Part shown: one piece after another, positions 61,230 to 64,000 of the stretch
Numbering within the stretch: position 1 is the first letter of the stretch
How the letters are laid out: every line of letters begins with the position of its first letter
Source of the DNA: Solirubrobacter ginsenosidimutans
Lineage (GTDB): Bacteria > Actinomycetota > Thermoleophilia > Solirubrobacterales > Solirubrobacteraceae
Direction: 5' to 3'
DNA: 64,000 nt
Assembly (NCBI RefSeq): GCF_027587205.1
Contig: NZ_JAPDOD010000035.1
Location: 1 to 64,000 of the forward strand
Notes under the pieces: generated by a model
What the model was told of the DNA's origin: nothing
Database searches by the model: none
What the model saw: only the letters and a program-made list of their open reading frames with translations
Program-made: the position numbers and the translations under genes

Positions 61230-61350
61230 CGGTTCCTCCCAGGGGTCGGACTACGTCCTGCGCACTGTATGGCTAGGGTTCGCGCGACGTCGTGCCGAGG
61301 ACACGACGGCGGCACTCATCTGCCGTTCAGCGGCGTCCGCTAGTCGCGGG

Positions 61351-61390
61351 TGTCACAAAGTTGTTACAAAGTCGCGAAAGCCGCTACACT
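61351..61390 (+). promoter_or_regulatory. candidate promoter of the atp operon
   Basis: TTGTTA (61361-61366) and TACACT (61385-61390) are 18 bases apart. A direct repeat TGTCACAAAG (61351-61360) / TGTTACAAAG (61362-61371) covers the -35 side and may bind a regulator. About 85 bases of leader separate it from the first atp gene; the 250-base gap 61230-61479 otherwise shows nothing clear. Confidence 0.5.
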
Positions 61391-61479
61391 GGCGCCCGCC
61401 GCACCGGCCGGGGAGTTTTCTGTCCCTCCCGCCGCGCGATTCCGCGCGGGGATGGTCTGGTACGGCGCGTCAGCCTGCC

Positions 61480-61875
61480 ATGAGCTCTACCACGATGCCC
61501 ACTTCCGATCCCCTGATCTTCGTCCGCTACATGGATGTGATTCTCGTCGTCCTCGCGGCGCCGTTCGTGATCCTCATGGGCGGGCCGGTGCTGGGGTATC
61601 TGGTTGGCGGGGGCGCGTGGATCGTGACCCGCATCCTGGGCGCCGTCATCGAGCGTCAGGCCCGCGGTCACAGTGCCAAGGCGCAGGTCGGCTGGAACTT
61701 CGGTGCGCTGATGGGGCGCGCCTGGGTCCTCGGAATCGCCATCCTCGTGGTCGGCTTGGCCGGCGAACGGGAAGACGGTCTTATGGCGGCGCTGCTCGCG
61801 CTCGTCGCGTTCACGGTCTACCTGGCCACCACCTTGATCCTGCCCCGCCCGGAGAGGAACACGCCCAGCTCATGA
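61480..61875 (+). CDS. AtpI-like small membrane protein of the ATP synthase operon
   Basis: 131 residues with four hydrophobic helices (about 15-35, 37-55, 75-95, 100-120) and polar ends. It sits immediately before atpB with a 4-base overlap (ATGA), the position of atpI, but sequence similarity to AtpI is not obvious to me. AtpI proteins help to assemble the c-ring. Start ATG 61480. Confidence 0.65.
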   Translation: MSSTTMPTSDPLIFVRYMDVILVVLAAPFVILMGGPVLGYLVGGGAWIVTRILGAVIERQARGHSAKAQVGWNFGALMGRAWVLGIAILVVGLAGEREDGLMAALLALVAFTVYLATTLILPRPERNTPSS

Positions 61876-62762
61876 GCCAATCCCGGAAGATCCTCTTGTG
61901 GGCGTTCGGCGGCTACCTGCTGCTGACCGTACTCGCGTTCATCGTCTTCGGCTCGGCCGGCAAGAACGAGGAGTTCAAGCCGCAGAACGAGTTCAACCTC
62001 GACACCTGGATCAACCTTCCGGGGTCGTTGGACATCAACAAGGCGATCCTCTACCTGTTCCTCGCGGCGATCCTGACGTGCTTCACGATGGTCTACGTCG
62101 CGCGCCGGATGCAGACGCGGCCGAACCGGATCCAGACGGCCGTGGAGTTCCTCTTCGGCGTGATGCGCGACAACATCACGCGCGGGAACATGGACGACAA
62201 GATGGCGGCGAAGTGGTTCCCGTTCATCGGGACGCTCTTCCTCTTCATCTGGTTCTCGAACCTGATCGGCTTCATCCCGCTGCCGACCTCGCACGAGAAG
62301 TTCTCGCTCTTCGGCCTGGAAATCCCGACGTTCGCCCTCTATGCGGCGACGGCCAACGTGTCGGTGCCGCTGGTGCTCGCCCTGATCGTGTTCATCGCGT
62401 ACACGGGTGAGGGCATTCGCGCCAAGGGCCTCGGCGGCTACCTCAAGAGCCTCATCCCGGCGGGCGTCACCGGCGCCATGGCGGGCTTCATCTTCGTCCT
62501 CGAACTGCTGTCGAACTTCATGCGGATCATCTCGCTCTCCGTACGTCTGTTCGCCAACATGCTCGCCGGGCACCTGATCATCTTGTTCATGTCCGGCGGT
62601 CTCGCAGTCCTGCTCGGACTCGCCGGCATCGGGGTCTTCCTGCTCCCGCTCGGCTTGATCCTCTACCTGTTCGAAGTCGGTCTCGTGGCGACGCTTCAGG
62701 CGTTCATCTTCGCGACCCTGTCCGCGATTTATCTCGGCGGCGCGGTCGCCGAATCCCACTAG
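61872..62762 (+). CDS. atpB: ATP synthase F0 subunit a
   Basis: 296 residues with five to six helices. Essential Arg of the proton half-channels is in SLSVRLFANMLAGHL; WFSNLIGFIPLPT and LVATLQAFIFATLSAIYLG are further signatures. It forms the stator channel next to the c-ring. ATGA overlap with the preceding gene; atpE follows after 15 bases with its own AAGGAG site. Confidence 0.97.
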   Translation: MSQSRKILLWAFGGYLLLTVLAFIVFGSAGKNEEFKPQNEFNLDTWINLPGSLDINKAILYLFLAAILTCFTMVYVARRMQTRPNRIQTAVEFLFGVMRDNITRGNMDDKMAAKWFPFIGTLFLFIWFSNLIGFIPLPTSHEKFSLFGLEIPTFALYAATANVSVPLVLALIVFIAYTGEGIRAKGLGGYLKSLIPAGVTGAMAGFIFVLELLSNFMRIISLSVRLFANMLAGHLIILFMSGGLAVLLGLAGIGVFLLPLGLILYLFEVGLVATLQAFIFATLSAIYLGGAVAESH

Positions 62763-62777
62763 AAGGAGAGCATCCCA

Positions 62778-63047
62778 GTGTTCAGCATGATCCTGAGCTT
62801 CATCTTCGCCGCTGTGGACGATGGTCAGGCTGCAGGCCGTGCCATCGCCCTGGGCGTCGGCGGCGGCCTCGGCGCGGTTGGTGCCGGTGTGGGCATCGGC
62901 ATCATCTTCGGCAAGGTCATCGAGTCCGTTACTCGCCAGCCCGAGATGCGTGACGAGATCACCTCTATCCAGTGGCTCGGCTTCGCCCTCACCGAAGCCT
63001 GCTTCTTCTACGGCCTCGTGGCGGGCCTGATCGCCTTCTTCCTCTAG
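62778..63047 (+). CDS. atpE: ATP synthase F0 subunit c
   Basis: 89 residues, a two-helix hairpin. The Gly-rich helix 1 is GVGGGLGAVGAGVGIGIIFG, the polar loop TRQPE is present, and helix 2 has the ion-carrying Glu in ALTEACFFYGLV. The lack of the usual Na+ ligand pattern suggests proton coupling. GTG start at 62778 with AAGGAGAG (62763-62770) upstream. Confidence 0.97.
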   Translation: MFSMILSFIFAAVDDGQAAGRAIALGVGGGLGAVGAGVGIGIIFGKVIESVTRQPEMRDEITSIQWLGFALTEACFFYGLVAGLIAFFL

Positions 63048-63054
63048 GAACGCG

Positions 63055-63606
63055 ATGAACTTCCTGCTCGCAGCCGAGGAGGAGAGCGGCAACCAGCTCG
63101 TCAGCCCCGTCGTGGGCGTGATGATCTGGACGCTGATCATCTTCGGCATCACCCTGGTCATCCTCTGGAAGGTCGCCTTCCCGCGGATCGCCGAGGCGCT
63201 GGACAAGCGCCAGAAAATGATCGAGGACTCGATCGACTCGGCCGAGAAGGTCAAGCGCGACGCCGACGAGCTGCTGCGGGAGTACCGCGAGCGGCTGTCC
63301 GACGCGCGTGGCCAGGCGGACGAGATCGTCGCCCGCGCCCGCCGCACGGCGGAAGCGGCCGAGAACGAGACCATCGCCGAGGCGCGCGCCAAGCGCGAGG
63401 AGATGATGGATCAGACCCGCCGCGACATCGAGGCCGAGACGCGTCGCGCGATCCAGCAGATCCGCGCCGAGGTCGCCGACCTGACGGTGCTCGCGACCGA
63501 GAAGGTCACGCGTAAGTCGCTCGACACCGCCGATCAGAAGCGGCTCGTCGATGAGGCGCTCGCCGAACTGGACTTCGCCGCCCTCGCCCACGAGGAGCGC
63601 CGCTAG
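63055..63606 (+). CDS. atpF: ATP synthase F0 subunit b
   Basis: 183 residues. A short N-terminal segment, one transmembrane helix (VVGVMIWTLIIFGITLVILWKVAFP), then a long charged right-handed coiled coil with Glu/Arg/Ala heptads forming the peripheral stalk. ATG 63055, 7 bases after atpE. atpH follows after 2 bases. Confidence 0.96.
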   Translation: MNFLLAAEEESGNQLVSPVVGVMIWTLIIFGITLVILWKVAFPRIAEALDKRQKMIEDSIDSAEKVKRDADELLREYRERLSDARGQADEIVARARRTAEAAENETIAEARAKREEMMDQTRRDIEAETRRAIQQIRAEVADLTVLATEKVTRKSLDTADQKRLVDEALAELDFAALAHEERR

Positions 63607-63608
63607 TC

Positions 63609-64000
63609 ATGGAGGAGATCGCCGCGGTCTACGCCCGTTCGCTCTTCGAAGTCGCACAAGAGCAGAACAAGCTCGACACGATCCGCGAGCAACTCGGCCA
63701 GTTTGCCGACGCGCTCAGCGACAACCGCGAGCTGCAGGTGTTCTTCTTCTCGCCCTACTTCTCGACCACCGAGAAGGAGGACGGACTCGATCGCGCGGTC
63801 TCCGACGCTGAACCGATCCTCGTCAACTTCCTCAAGTTGCTGATCGAGAATCACCGTACGCCGGTGATCTTCCGCGTCCGCCGCGTGGTCGACGAGCTCT
63901 GGCAGCAGGAGAACAAGCTCCTGCCGGTCACGGTCACCTCGGCCGTGGCGCTGGACCAGGCCACCGTCAGCCAGATCGGCGATCGCATCGCCGAGCAGAC
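63609..64000 (+). CDS. atpH: ATP synthase F1 subunit delta (3' end outside window)
   Basis: ATG 63609 opens a frame that stays open to the window end (130 codons visible). The product begins MEEIAAVYARSLFEVAQEQ, the usual AtpH N-terminus (YA.SLFE), then FFFSPYFSTTEKEDGL and ENHRTPVIFRVRRVVDEL, followed by the start of the C-terminal domain with LPVTVTSAVALD. It links the b stalk to F1. The family is about 175-180 residues, so about 45-50 are missing. Confidence 0.94.
   Translation, partial: MEEIAAVYARSLFEVAQEQNKLDTIREQLGQFADALSDNRELQVFFFSPYFSTTEKEDGLDRAVSDAEPILVNFLKLLIENHRTPVIFRVRRVVDELWQQENKLLPVTVTSAVALDQATVSQIGDRIAEQ

Overview
The window looks like chromosomal DNA of a very high-GC actinobacterium, most likely of the class Thermoleophilia (Solirubrobacter/Conexibacter type). 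This rests on the base composition, the many GTG/TTG starts, a cyclic di-AMP riboswitch ahead of an Rpf-like transglycosylase, F420-family oxidoreductases, and actinobacterial gene order around rpmE-prfA-prmC and wecA-atp. Taxonomy is an inference; no rRNA or tRNA gene was seen.

Left part (1-16 kb): an MFS transporter tail, a TusA/DsrE-type sulfur-carrier pair around a Na+/H+ antiporter, an ankyrin protein, a LON-domain protein, a photolyase followed by an AlkA-like glycosylase with no normal start codon, a methyltransferase + GH57 branching-enzyme pair resembling the mycobacterial Rv3030-Rv3031 pair for polymethylated glucans, the riboswitch-controlled Rpf-like protein, an acyltransferase, MeaB, a secreted propeller, a PLP decarboxylase and a GT-C-like membrane protein.

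Middle (16-44 kb): a chemoreceptor, leucyl aminopeptidase, thiolase, HAD phosphatase, acyl-CoA dehydrogenase, a large signalling block (three membrane or PAS/GAF histidine kinases, a NarL regulator, an orphan receiver, a MacB/FtsX-type ABC exporter), the B12 subunit of a mutase, an SMR efflux pump with its TetR regulator and operator, etfB-etfA-ETF:quinone oxidoreductase behind a palindromic operator, a secreted protein with 14 Cys-pair repeats, and a hydantoinase / F420 oxidoreductase / N-carbamoylase cluster.

Right part (44.6-64 kb): the conserved backbone rpmE-DUF1385-prfA-prmC-sua5-...-glyA-...-wecA-...-atpI-B-E-F-H. It carries a complete t6A set (tsaC, tsaD, tsaE, tsaB in one operon) and is interrupted by accessory genes. 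The most interesting insertion is a lower-GC two-gene module (50549-52623): a P-loop ATPase with a C-terminal winged-helix-like tail, and a divergent Sua5/YrdC protein lacking the usual KxR lysine. It sits next to the genuine t6A genes and is the best candidate here for an undescribed system.

Two sequence-level themes run through the window. First, a family of GGGGTCAGACCCC-type palindromes occurs as three doublets filling the three widest convergent gene junctions, once as a single copy supplying a promoter, and once as an in-frame insertion inside an exporter gene. Second, many genes have a TANNNT hexamer ending 6-8 bases before the start codon, which implies widespread leaderless transcription; several of these overlap clear regulator palindromes.
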